A stretch of 10,026 nucleotides of DNA, taken from contig JAFIHQ010000047.1 in the NCBI GenBank assembly GCA_017849315.1, positions 1-10,026 on the forward strand. Direction: 5' to 3'. Origin of the DNA: Treponema sp. (GTDB taxonomy: Bacteria > Spirochaetota > Spirochaetia > Treponematales > Rectinemataceae). The notes under the pieces are model-generated. The model made no database searches. It saw only the letters and a program-made list of their open reading frames with translations, and was not told the DNA's origin. Both the position numbers and the translations under genes were made by a program. Shown piece after piece: positions 1 to 6,025 of the stretch. The first letter of the stretch is position 1. Each line of letters opens with the position of its first letter.

Positions 1-104
1 ATATCCGCACCATGGATGCGGTCTTTGACCAGTTTTACCGCCTCATAGGCAGGGTTGATCTTCTCTCCGCCAAAAGGGTCAAACCCTGTTAAGAGGATCT
101 TCAT
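1..104 (-). CDS. pcp: Pyrrolidone-carboxylate peptidase (pyroglutamyl peptidase I), N-terminal fragment cut by window edge
   Basis: Only the first 34 codons are present; the gene runs off the left edge. The translation begins MKILLTGFDPFGG and continues with Lys-Ile-Asn-Pro-Ala, the conserved N-terminal strand and loop of peptidase family C15, where the two Phe residues help form the pyroglutamate pocket. The catalytic Glu, Cys and His of the family lie beyond the window, so activity cannot be judged. The family is a cytoplasmic cysteine peptidase that removes N-terminal pyroglutamate from peptides, releasing 5-oxoproline. The ATG at 104 is preceded by an AAGGAGTG ribosome binding site. It is the last visible gene of a minus-strand operon, 38 bases after the DUF979 gene, which supports a shared role in pyroglutamate use. 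Confidence 0.9.
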   Translation of the reverse strand, partial: MKILLTGFDPFGGEKINPAYEAVKLVKDRIHGAD

Positions 105-142
105 ATTTCTCACTCCTTATCAATCCCTATCGATAAAAGTCT

Positions 143-1087
143 TTACCTGGCGATCAACATATAACCAATCTGGAAAACAAGCATGATCACGGCAACAAGC
201 AGCTGGTTCTTTATGACATTGTACTTGCCTTTCATGTCCAGAACGGCGACAGGCACGATGTTAAAGTTGGCAGCCATTGGTGTGCAGAGTGTACCACAAT
301 AACCACAGGTTAGGCCCAGCATTCCGATGATTGCCGGATTTGCGCCAAGCGCGATCGCGAACGGCGCGCCGATACCAACGGTGATTACCGTAATGGCTGC
401 AAAGGCATTGCCCATGATTATTGTAAAAAGCGCCATAGACACCGCGTAGACGATTATGCCAACCGTTATGTTGCCGTTTGGAATAATTGCGCTTACCAGG
501 CCGGAAATGACAGTACCGACTCCCGCTGTTGTAAAGATGGCACCAAGAGAAGCAAGCAGCATGGGCAACATGGAAAGCGGCCCGACGACATCCAGCATAC
601 GCTTTGAGTCATTGAGAAACGTTGTCGGCTTATTCTCTTTGGAAAAGAGCATAAGTAGGATTACCGCAATGATGACGCCTACGCCTACGCCCACCAGAGG
701 GCTGATCTTGGTAAAGAGGGCAAAAACGATAGCCATAACTCCCATCATCACCGTAGGTATAAATATCTTGTAACCGATCTTGTCCGCTTGAGCCTTTGTA
801 TATTCCTTACTGGGTGCTTCGCCGGGCCCAACCTTGACTTGCTTAAACACTGCCGGAATGGCCATTACTACGACTAGAATGCCACTTATCAAACTGGGGA
901 GCCAGCGCCCAAAAATCAGGATCACAGCCAGAGAAATCCAGAATACTGCTGTACCGGTTTTTGCCTTGTGCTCTTTTTCGAAGAGCGTTTTAATGCCATT
1001 ATAAGCGGCAATAAGGCCCATTAGCATATAGAGAACTTCGAGCAACTTTGCGCTGGTTGTTACTTTCGGATCCAAAAAGAACTCCAT
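143..1087 (-). CDS. DUF979 family membrane protein, probable 5-oxoproline transporter subunit
   Basis: This 314-residue integral membrane protein has about eight or nine hydrophobic segments spread from residue 15 to the C-terminus, broken by a polar loop around 85-105. The most distinctive stretch is Cys-Gly-Tyr-Cys-Gly-Thr-Leu-Cys-Thr-Pro-Met-Ala-Ala-Asn-Phe at 261-275, typical of DUF979 (PF06166) and reminiscent of re-entrant loops in organic-anion transporters. DUF979 and DUF969 proteins are regularly encoded together beside pyroglutamyl peptidase or 5-oxoprolinase genes and are annotated as two subunits of a 5-oxoproline transporter. That role rests on gene context rather than anything visible in this protein. 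The ATG at 1087 follows AAGGAGT, and the gene lies 11 bases after the DUF969 gene, so the two are almost certainly co-transcribed and translationally matched. Confidence 0.85.
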   Translation of the reverse strand: MEFFLDPKVTTSAKLLEVLYMLMGLIAAYNGIKTLFEKEHKAKTGTAVFWISLAVILIFGRWLPSLISGILVVVMAIPAVFKQVKVGPGEAPSKEYTKAQADKIGYKIFIPTVMMGVMAIVFALFTKISPLVGVGVGVIIAVILLMLFSKENKPTTFLNDSKRMLDVVGPLSMLPMLLASLGAIFTTAGVGTVISGLVSAIIPNGNITVGIIVYAVSMALFTIIMGNAFAAITVITVGIGAPFAIALGANPAIIGMLGLTCGYCGTLCTPMAANFNIVPVAVLDMKGKYNVIKNQLLVAVIMLVFQIGYMLIAR

Positions 1088-1098
1088 GATGTTACTCC

Positions 1099-1779
1099 TT
1101 ATTTGCCATTCTTTTGAGTGTAAAGCGTCTTCTCGAGCCGTCTATCTTTCAAAATGTAGATGACCGCCGCGACGATAAGCGCAAAAACCGCTACAGGAAT
1201 CTCTATCTTCGCGAGTTCAGCCAAGTCGGTCTCGTACCCCAGATTCTTCAGAGTAGACTGAACAAGAAGGGCACCGCTGCCGCCGATGAATAGCACCTGG
1301 CCGAAGAACCATGTGACGTTTTCCATCCCCGCGCTCATGCCTTTTAGCTCTTCGACATGTTTTTCATCTGCGTTTCCATGTTTTGCTTCGACTGCGCCAA
1401 TCGCCATAGGCATGACAACAGGGCGAACAAAGCCGGCTGTTCCACCCAAACTCACGTTAAACGCCGCAAGGATCAGGCGAAGCACACCGTAGGCAGCAAT
1501 TACTATGCCTGCTGTTGCGTTTCTGATTTTTGCGATGAGTCTTGCTGCCATTTCTCGTAGCCCATTTCGTTCCAGAGTTCCCGTAACCAGCATTATGACA
1601 ATAAAAATCGCCATGCTGCGGTTGGCAACAAAGCTACTGCCGATGGTTTGCAGAATCTTGACCACATCCATGCCGCTCACAAGGCCGGTCACGAACCCTG
1701 CCACAAGGATGGTTGCAATGTTATCCATTTTTAGAGCAAAACCAAGGATTACAATTGCAACGCCGATCAGCTTGATCAT
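1099..1779 (-). CDS. DUF969 family membrane protein, probable 5-oxoproline transporter subunit
   Basis: This is a 226-residue membrane protein with hydrophobic segments near 3-15, 20-38, 56-68, 88-108, 155-175 and 194-210. The conserved block Asn-Val-Ser-Leu-Gly-Gly-Thr-Ala-Gly-Phe-Val-Arg-Pro at 108-120 fits DUF969 (PF06149), the usual partner of DUF979. The pair is thought to form a pyroglutamate permease. The reading frame stays open to 1830, but I place the start at 1779 because an excellent AAAGGAGGT site lies 5 bases upstream and the protein then begins directly with a membrane helix (MIKLIGVAIV). The 17 extra upstream codons would also overlap the predicted promoter. It is the first gene of the operon that continues through DUF979 to the peptidase. 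Confidence 0.85.
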   Translation of the reverse strand: MIKLIGVAIVILGFALKMDNIATILVAGFVTGLVSGMDVVKILQTIGSSFVANRSMAIFIVIMLVTGTLERNGLREMAARLIAKIRNATAGIVIAAYGVLRLILAAFNVSLGGTAGFVRPVVMPMAIGAVEAKHGNADEKHVEELKGMSAGMENVTWFFGQVLFIGGSGALLVQSTLKNLGYETDLAELAKIEIPVAVFALIVAAVIYILKDRRLEKTLYTQKNGK

Positions 1780-1810
1780 AGAGACCTCCTTTAATTTGGC
1801 TGATTTTCCG

Positions 1811-1840
1811 ATGATAAGCACAAGCGGCACGAATTGTAAA
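1811..1840 (-). promoter_or_regulatory. Predicted sigma-70-type promoter of the pyroglutamate operon
   Basis: On the minus strand TTTACA (1840-1835, five of six consensus bases) is separated by 18 bases from TATCAT (1816-1811, five of six). Transcription would begin near 1804, giving a leader of about 25 bases that contains the strong ribosome binding site of the DUF969 gene. This is found by eye only. Confidence 0.55.
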
Positions 1841-1846
1841 GGATAA

Positions 1847-1918
1847 TTATTTAGTAAATGTGGCCATTAAGAAATCTTTATACAGAAGAACTTGACCTAG
1901 ACAGAAGAGTTTGAGCAA
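1847..1918 (-). CDS. Possible 23-residue small protein after a strong ribosome binding site (speculative)
   Basis: Just after the HdeD stop codon the minus strand carries AAAGGAGGAG, close to a perfect anti-16S match, with no recognised gene behind it. Eight bases after the GGAGG is a TTG that opens a 23-codon frame ending in TAA. The peptide is mostly hydrophobic with a few lysines (it begins Met-Leu-Lys-Leu-Phe-Cys-Leu and ends Phe-Thr-Lys). I recognise no family. The TTG start and short length argue for caution, and the site may instead be the remnant of a lost downstream gene. It lies between the HdeD gene and the promoter of the pyroglutamate operon. Confidence 0.2.
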   Translation of the reverse strand: MLKLFCLGQVLLYKDFLMATFTK

Positions 1919-1937
1919 GTAATTCTCCTCCTTTGCC

Positions 1938-2468
1938 TCAACTCTCTATCTTCGAATTTACCGCAAAAAGAGCACACCATGCGCCCGACAGAAGCAGGGA
2001 AATGCCGATGATCACACCCATAGTGGCCTGCATCAGCCCTGGATTGAACAAGAGCACGAGCCCTCCCACAATGACGAGGATGTTCAAAACGAGCGTTGTA
2101 ATGTACAAACTGCGGCTGAAATGAACTCGCAAAGGCCAAGACAAAGAAAGGTCTTTGATGGCGTCGACGATAAACCAAATCGCTATAAAATAAGTAAATA
2201 TCGTTGCCATGCCATTCGGCCACAGAACCAAAAGAAGACCGAGCACCACAAGCACGACCCCAAACCACGAACCAAGCTTCGCCTTAAATCCAGTATATTT
2301 CTTTATCTTATAATAATTTAATATAAGAATAATACCCTCAAAAAACGCGACGATACCGAGCATAACCTCAAGTGCGGCAAAAGTTCCGCCCGGGTTGGCA
2401 AGGGCGAGAATTCCGCCGACGAACATGACGACGCCGACCACCAGCATTGGCCAATCTGTCTTTTTCAT
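1938..2468 (-). CDS. HdeD/DUF308 family six-helix membrane protein
   Basis: This 176-residue protein is almost entirely membrane-embedded, with six hydrophobic helices at roughly 8-26, 34-51, 66-83, 88-105, 123-140 and 147-170. It shows the three-fold repeat of the DUF308/HdeD family: each helical hairpin has a Gly-rich helix ending in a short Asn-Pro or Trp-Pro turn (residues 25-26, 83-84 and 142-143). In E. coli HdeD is linked to acid resistance at high cell density; elsewhere the biochemical role is unknown. The ATG at 2468 is chosen because AAGGAGTG lies nine bases upstream; the frame stays open nine codons further with no better start. It begins 37 bases after the epimerase stop, so co-transcription is likely. 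No terminator is visible downstream. Confidence 0.8.
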   Translation of the reverse strand: MKKTDWPMLVVGVVMFVGGILALANPGGTFAALEVMLGIVAFFEGIILILNYYKIKKYTGFKAKLGSWFGVVLVVLGLLLVLWPNGMATIFTYFIAIWFIVDAIKDLSLSWPLRVHFSRSLYITTLVLNILVIVGGLVLLFNPGLMQATMGVIIGISLLLSGAWCALFAVNSKIES

Positions 2469-2505
2469 GACTTCACTCCTTACCGAACGGGTCACTTTCA
2501 GTTGG

Positions 2506-3372
2506 CTACTCCAACACGTACCTTAAAAAATTTACTGAATTGTGAGCGTCACGGTCCAGTTCGGCTTCCGTAGCGCCCTTGCTCATGTCCCGCCATATTT
2601 TAATGTCCGAGCCGACGGTGCCGCCCATCCGCACAAAGGGCTCCATCACCACCGTGCCGTCGTAACCAATGTCGTGCAGGGCATCGCGGATTTCGCGCCA
2701 CGGCGTTCTGCCTTGACCGGGAACGCGCCTATTGCATTCTCCTGTATGGAAATGCCCGAGAAGTGGGCCTGCCGTGCGGATTGCCCCGCCGATGCTGTCT
2801 TCCTCGATATTCATGTGGAAAGTGTCGAGCATCACTTTGACGCTTGGGTTATCCACCTGCTTTACGAACTCCACGGCCTCCTCAGCCGTGTTGAGCAAGT
2901 AGCCTTCAAAACGGTTGAGCACTTCGAGGCAATAGGCAACACCGCAATCCTGAGCCACTCTGCCCACTTCACGCACGCTTTCCACGCTGCGGGCCCAGTC
3001 GCCCTTTTTGTCGATCGGTTTGGTGTAATCGACTGGCCAATACGAGTAAAGCGCACCGCCTATCGTGTGTATGTCCATTTTTTCGAGCCGCTTCAGTAAG
3101 TCGATAAAGAAGGCCTTGGCGTGAACGCGCACCGCAGGATCGGCCGAGGCCAGGTTCTGCGAAGCGTTGGGGCCGTGCCCCGCCGTCAGCATAATGCCGT
3201 TTGCCGCTGCGCACGCCTTGAGCTCGGCCATGTCCTTATCCGAATAGCCCGGAATCGGGGTGGCGGCAATTTCGAGTATATCGAAGCCCAGTTTTGCCAC
3301 TTTTTCGATGTAGTGCTTGTAGTCCGCCGACCATTCCTGTTCCCAATAAGCATAATAAATTCCGTACTTCAT
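2506..3372 (-). CDS. D-psicose (allulose)/D-tagatose 3-epimerase family enzyme
   Basis: This is a 288-residue cytoplasmic TIM-barrel protein of the xylose-isomerase-like epimerase superfamily. It begins MKYGIYYAYWEQEW and matches, from memory, characterised D-psicose 3-epimerases from Clostridium and treponemes along its full length. All four metal ligands of that enzyme group fall at the expected positions: Glu150 (Leu-Glu-Val-Leu-Asn-Arg), Asp183 (Met-Leu-Asp-Thr-Phe-His), His209 (Gly-His-Phe-His-Thr-Gly-Glu) and Glu244 (Val-Met-Glu-Pro-Phe). Arg215 and Glu156 are also kept. The family interconverts ketohexoses at C3, such as D-fructose with D-psicose and D-tagatose with D-sorbose, using Mn2+ or Co2+; the true substrate here is not settled. 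The frame is open to a TTG at 3408, but homology supports the ATG at 3372. No Shine-Dalgarno sequence precedes it. It lies 63 bases after the AraC gene and opposite a sugar importer. Confidence 0.9.
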   Translation of the reverse strand: MKYGIYYAYWEQEWSADYKHYIEKVAKLGFDILEIAATPIPGYSDKDMAELKACAAANGIMLTAGHGPNASQNLASADPAVRVHAKAFFIDLLKRLEKMDIHTIGGALYSYWPVDYTKPIDKKGDWARSVESVREVGRVAQDCGVAYCLEVLNRFEGYLLNTAEEAVEFVKQVDNPSVKVMLDTFHMNIEEDSIGGAIRTAGPLLGHFHTGECNRRVPGQGRTPWREIRDALHDIGYDGTVVMEPFVRMGGTVGSDIKIWRDMSKGATEAELDRDAHNSVNFLRYVLE

Positions 3373-3379
3373 GATTTGA

Positions 3380-3408
3380 ACGATACGGTAGGTTCGCCAA
3401 ACGGTCAA
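3380..3408 (-). promoter_or_regulatory. Predicted promoter of the epimerase gene, giving a leaderless or near-leaderless mRNA
   Basis: On the minus strand TTGACC (3408-3403, five of six) is followed after exactly 17 bases by TATCGT (3385-3380, four of six). Only seven bases separate the -10 from the ATG, so transcription would start at or within a couple of bases of the start codon. Just upstream of the -35 is a tandem 7-bp repeat, GCAACAC twice, at 3412-3425 on the plus strand. The promoter would allow the epimerase to be expressed separately from the AraC gene. Confidence 0.45.
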
Positions 3409-3435
3409 GAAGCAACACGCAACACCGGCAAACTT

Positions 3436-4326
3436 CTAGTCCTCAGCAATTTCAATGCCATTCCACTGTGAGGGCGCCACGCCAGTTTTCTTCTTAAAGA
3501 GTCTTGAAAAATAGTAAGGACTCTGAAAAGCCAACTTATACGACACTTCTTTTACAGAAAGTACTCCATCCGAGAGCATTTCCTTTGCCTTATTGATTTT
3601 CATCTCCAGAAAATACTGATAGGGCGAAAGACCGGTGTAATCCTTGAAGTCCTCACGGAACGTCGCGTAGTTCAAATTAAGATCCCTGGCCAGAGATTCC
3701 ATATCCAAACTACTGTAGATGTGTGCCTGAAAAATCGATAACACTTTTTCAAACAGTTCTTTCTTGCGTGGCTCGAGCTCCTGCTGTTGTGAATAGGCAA
3801 GGGCCTCGGCATAAATCTGAGGAATGATCGAAGACGCAACCTGCTGATAGCCGGGCGTCTCGCTGGAGACTGCATCCAGAATGCGGTTGTAGAGTGCTAC
3901 GATGCTCTCGTGCACCCCGGCGTCTATAACGTGGGCTTCGTCACCGAAAAAACCATGTGCACGTAAGAACTGCGGATAATCGCCATCAAAACCTACCCAG
4001 TATTCCACCCAGCCTGTTTCAATCTTTGGTCTATACCAGTGCCAGTGCCCAGGAAGCAGTACCATGAGGCTTCCTGCTTGAAGCCCAACCTCCTCCCGCT
4101 GATTCCTAAAGTTACCTTCTCCTTTTGCTATGTAGACAAGCTGGAATTCGCTCAAAGTCCTGCCCTTCTCCCAAAGCCCGGAATACTGGGGAGGATGAAG
4201 ATTTGCCTGATACGGATAAGGTTCACCCGGTTTTATCTCTACACCACCGGCATCGATACAATAGATGCCCCACGCCAAGTCCCTGGAGCTGGACGTGACG
4301 TACTTAAAAAACGAGTTAAACCCCAT
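3436..4326 (-). CDS. AraC family transcriptional regulator with cupin-like sensor domain
   Basis: This 296-residue protein has the usual two-domain plan. The N-terminal half contains a cupin-type sugar-binding fold: Leu-Val-Tyr-Ile-Ala-Lys-Gly-Glu-Gly around 63-71, Leu-Leu-Pro-Gly-His-Trp-His-Trp at 90-97 and Glu-Tyr-Trp-Val-Gly-Phe-Asp-Gly at 108-115. The C-terminal 95 residues carry two helix-turn-helix motifs (about 208-230 and 257-283), with the second ending in the signature Phe-Gln-Ser-Pro-Tyr-Tyr-Phe-Ser-Arg-Leu-Phe-Lys-Lys-Lys-Thr-Gly at 267-282. Such proteins usually activate sugar-use genes when a sugar binds the cupin. It is divergent from the importer and upstream of the epimerase, so both are probable targets. 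The ATG at 4326 is the only sensible start; no Shine-Dalgarno sequence precedes it. Confidence 0.9.
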   Translation of the reverse strand: MGFNSFFKYVTSSSRDLAWGIYCIDAGGVEIKPGEPYPYQANLHPPQYSGLWEKGRTLSEFQLVYIAKGEGNFRNQREEVGLQAGSLMVLLPGHWHWYRPKIETGWVEYWVGFDGDYPQFLRAHGFFGDEAHVIDAGVHESIVALYNRILDAVSSETPGYQQVASSIIPQIYAEALAYSQQQELEPRKKELFEKVLSIFQAHIYSSLDMESLARDLNLNYATFREDFKDYTGLSPYQYFLEMKINKAKEMLSDGVLSVKEVSYKLAFQSPYYFSRLFKKKTGVAPSQWNGIEIAED

Positions 4327-4333
4327 AACGCAG

Positions 4334-4363
4334 ATTGTATATCAAATCGCCTCACTTTGTGCA
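4334..4363 (-). promoter_or_regulatory. Predicted promoter of the AraC-type regulator gene, leaderless
   Basis: On the minus strand TACAAT (4339-4334, five of six) lies seven bases before the ATG at 4326, with TGCACA (4363-4358, four of six) 18 bases upstream as a possible -35. Transcription would begin at or next to the start codon, which agrees with the missing ribosome binding site. The -35 is weak, as expected for an activator-dependent or weakly expressed regulator. Confidence 0.4.
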
Positions 4364-4370
4364 TTTACGG

Positions 4371-4413
4371 TTTGAGAAAATCGGTTGATAATTTTTCAGA
4401 AAAACTGATTATA
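4371..4413. promoter_or_regulatory. Imperfect direct repeat, candidate AraC-type operator
   Basis: Two 20-base stretches at 4371-4390 and 4394-4413 agree at 15 of 20 positions (shared core TTTnAGAAAAnCnG, ending in ATA) and are offset by 23 bases, about two helical turns. AraC-family proteins typically bind such paired direct repeats. The downstream copy overlaps the space between the predicted -35 and -10 of the importer operon and the upstream copy covers its -35, the place where class II activators bind. The pair also lies upstream of the divergent regulator promoter. Assignment to the neighbouring AraC protein is inference. Confidence 0.45.
4385..4412 (+). promoter_or_regulatory. Predicted promoter of the ABC importer operon
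   Basis: TTGATA (4385-4390, five of six) is followed after 16 bases by GATTAT (4407-4412, four of six). Transcription would begin near 4419, leaving a leader of about 22 bases with the AGGAG site used by the ATPase gene. Short spacing and a weak -10 fit activator dependence. Confidence 0.4.
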
Positions 4414-4440
4414 TCCTCACTTTTGGCAGGAGCGATATAC

Positions 4441-5961
4441 ATGAATCCAAACGCGTTCTTGCAGATTCATCATGTCAGCAAGACATTCCCAGGTGTTAAA
4501 GCTCTACAAGACATAGACTTAGAGGTTCAGCGCGGGGAGATACATGCCCTCATTGGCGAGAATGGTGCGGGTAAGTCCACACTCATAAAGATACTCTCGG
4601 GCGTCTATCAACCCGACCCCGGAGCAGAAATCGTCATTGAAGGTAAGAAGTGCAACCAGTTAACCCCCCTTGTCGCGCTCAAAAAGGGTATCGTCGTCAT
4701 TTACCAGGATTTCTCGCTCTTCCCGAACGAGAGCGTCGCAGAGAATATTGCAATAACGACAGATATCGAGAAGGGTACTAAGTTCTTAAGCTGGAAGAAG
4801 ATCAGGTCTTCTGCAAAATCCGCGCTGGAACGCCTGGGGGTCGAGCTGGACCTGGATGCTCCACTGGGCTCGCTTTCAGTCGCCAAGCAACAACTTGTGG
4901 CCATCGCACGCGCCCTCACCTTCGATGCGAAGCTGCTCATCATGGACGAGCCGACTTCTGCCCTGTCCAAAAGCGAAGTCGAGCAGCTCTTTGCGATAAT
5001 GCGTAACTTGCGGGACAGCGGCATTTCCATTCTTTTTGTCAGCCACAAACTCGATGAACTGATGGCTATTTCGGACCGGTTCACTGTACTCCGCGATGGA
5101 AAATACTTGGGCACGTTCAATGGAGATGAGCTCGATAACGACATCCTTATTTCTCTTATGGTTGGCAGAAAAATCGAGTACACGATTTATCCCAAGAGGG
5201 ATTGCCGCGGTGCCGGAAAAGTCTTGGAACTAAAAGACTTTAACAAGTCAGGGAACTTTAAAGATGTCTCTTTTCACCTGTACAAAGGAGAGATCCTGGG
5301 TATCACGGGGCTTGTTGGTGCAGGGCGTACAGAAGTGCTCAAAGCCATTTATGGCATCAACCCGCAGGATTCCGGCCAGCTCTACCTGGAAGGCAATAAG
5401 ATCACCGTTAGGTCGGCAGAGGATGCTGTGCGGCACGGTATTGCCTATATGCCAGAGAACCGGCTGAGCGAAGGCCTGGTGCTCCGCAAGACCATGGCTG
5501 AGAACATCTCTGTCACGGTCGTAGATAAGCTTGCCACACGGTCTGGCCTGGTGGATCGAAATCGTCAGAGTGAGCTCGTGACCAAATGGATTCAGGAACT
5601 CAACATTAAGCCGCCCTATCCCGACATGCTTGCATCAAAGCTGTCAGGAGGCAATCAGCAGCGCGTCGTACTGGCCAAGTGGCTTGCTTCCAATCCCAAA
5701 GTGCTGCTTGTCGATGAACCCACCAACGGCATCGATGTCGGTGCAAAAACTGAAATCCATAAGCTTTTGCGGGATCTTGCGGAGAGTGGCATCAGCATCA
5801 TCCTGGTTTCGTCCGAGTTGCCCGAAATTCTTGCGATTGCAGACAGAATCCTGGTTATGCGACGTGGAAGGATCGTGGGAGAATTCAACGGTGACAATGC
5901 AACCCAGGAAGAGATTATGAATAAGGCCATTCTTGGCGGAAAACAGCCGGTCAAGGCCTGA
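4441..5961 (+). CDS. Sugar ABC transporter ATP-binding protein, duplicated-domain RbsA/LsrA/XylG type
   Basis: This 506-residue cytoplasmic protein has two fused nucleotide-binding domains, the normal arrangement in the CUT2 sugar importer class. Domain 1 is canonical: Walker A GENGAGKST at 39-47, Q-loop Gln89, signature LSVAKQQ at 145-151, Walker B LLIMDEP at 165-171 and switch His202. Domain 2 is degenerate in the way usual for the family: the P-loop reads GLVGAGRTE at 290-298 with no lysine, while the signature LSGGNQQR (401-408) and Walker B VLLVDEP (421-427) are kept, and Ser replaces the switch His. It energises sugar uptake with the two permeases encoded next. The frame is open from 4039, but that would run through the divergent AraC gene; the ATG at 4441 has an AGGAG site nine bases upstream and gives the family's normal length. 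Confidence 0.93.
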   Translation: MNPNAFLQIHHVSKTFPGVKALQDIDLEVQRGEIHALIGENGAGKSTLIKILSGVYQPDPGAEIVIEGKKCNQLTPLVALKKGIVVIYQDFSLFPNESVAENIAITTDIEKGTKFLSWKKIRSSAKSALERLGVELDLDAPLGSLSVAKQQLVAIARALTFDAKLLIMDEPTSALSKSEVEQLFAIMRNLRDSGISILFVSHKLDELMAISDRFTVLRDGKYLGTFNGDELDNDILISLMVGRKIEYTIYPKRDCRGAGKVLELKDFNKSGNFKDVSFHLYKGEILGITGLVGAGRTEVLKAIYGINPQDSGQLYLEGNKITVRSAEDAVRHGIAYMPENRLSEGLVLRKTMAENISVTVVDKLATRSGLVDRNRQSELVTKWIQELNIKPPYPDMLASKLSGGNQQRVVLAKWLASNPKVLLVDEPTNGIDVGAKTEIHKLLRDLAESGISIILVSSELPEILAIADRILVMRRGRIVGEFNGDNATQEEIMNKAILGGKQPVKA

Positions 5962-6025
5962 TTCAGCGTAGTTTAATCTAATTCGAGAGGAAAACCTTGA
6001 GGGGAAAGATGAGGAGTCCTTTACG

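Noticed and set aside
1780..1830. Upstream start for the DUF969 protein at 1830
   Set aside because: The start at 1779 has a near-perfect ribosome binding site, and the longer form overlaps the predicted promoter.
1897..2268. Open 123-codon frame overlapping the HdeD gene on the same strand
   Set aside because: It lies in another frame of a clear six-helix DUF308 protein and is Arg/Cys/His-rich, typical of an out-of-frame translation.
2542..3099. Open 185-codon plus-strand frame opposite the epimerase
   Set aside because: The epimerase on the other strand is certain from its motifs; the antisense translation looks like a shadow with no family features.
3373..3408. TTG start at 3408 for the epimerase
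   Set aside because: It has no ribosome binding site, homologues begin at MKYGIYYAYW, and this TTG is part of the likely -35 element.
4039..4440. In-frame N-terminal extension of the ABC ATPase
   Set aside because: It would run antisense through the AraC gene, has no family similarity, and the ATG at 4441 has a good ribosome binding site and gives the normal length.
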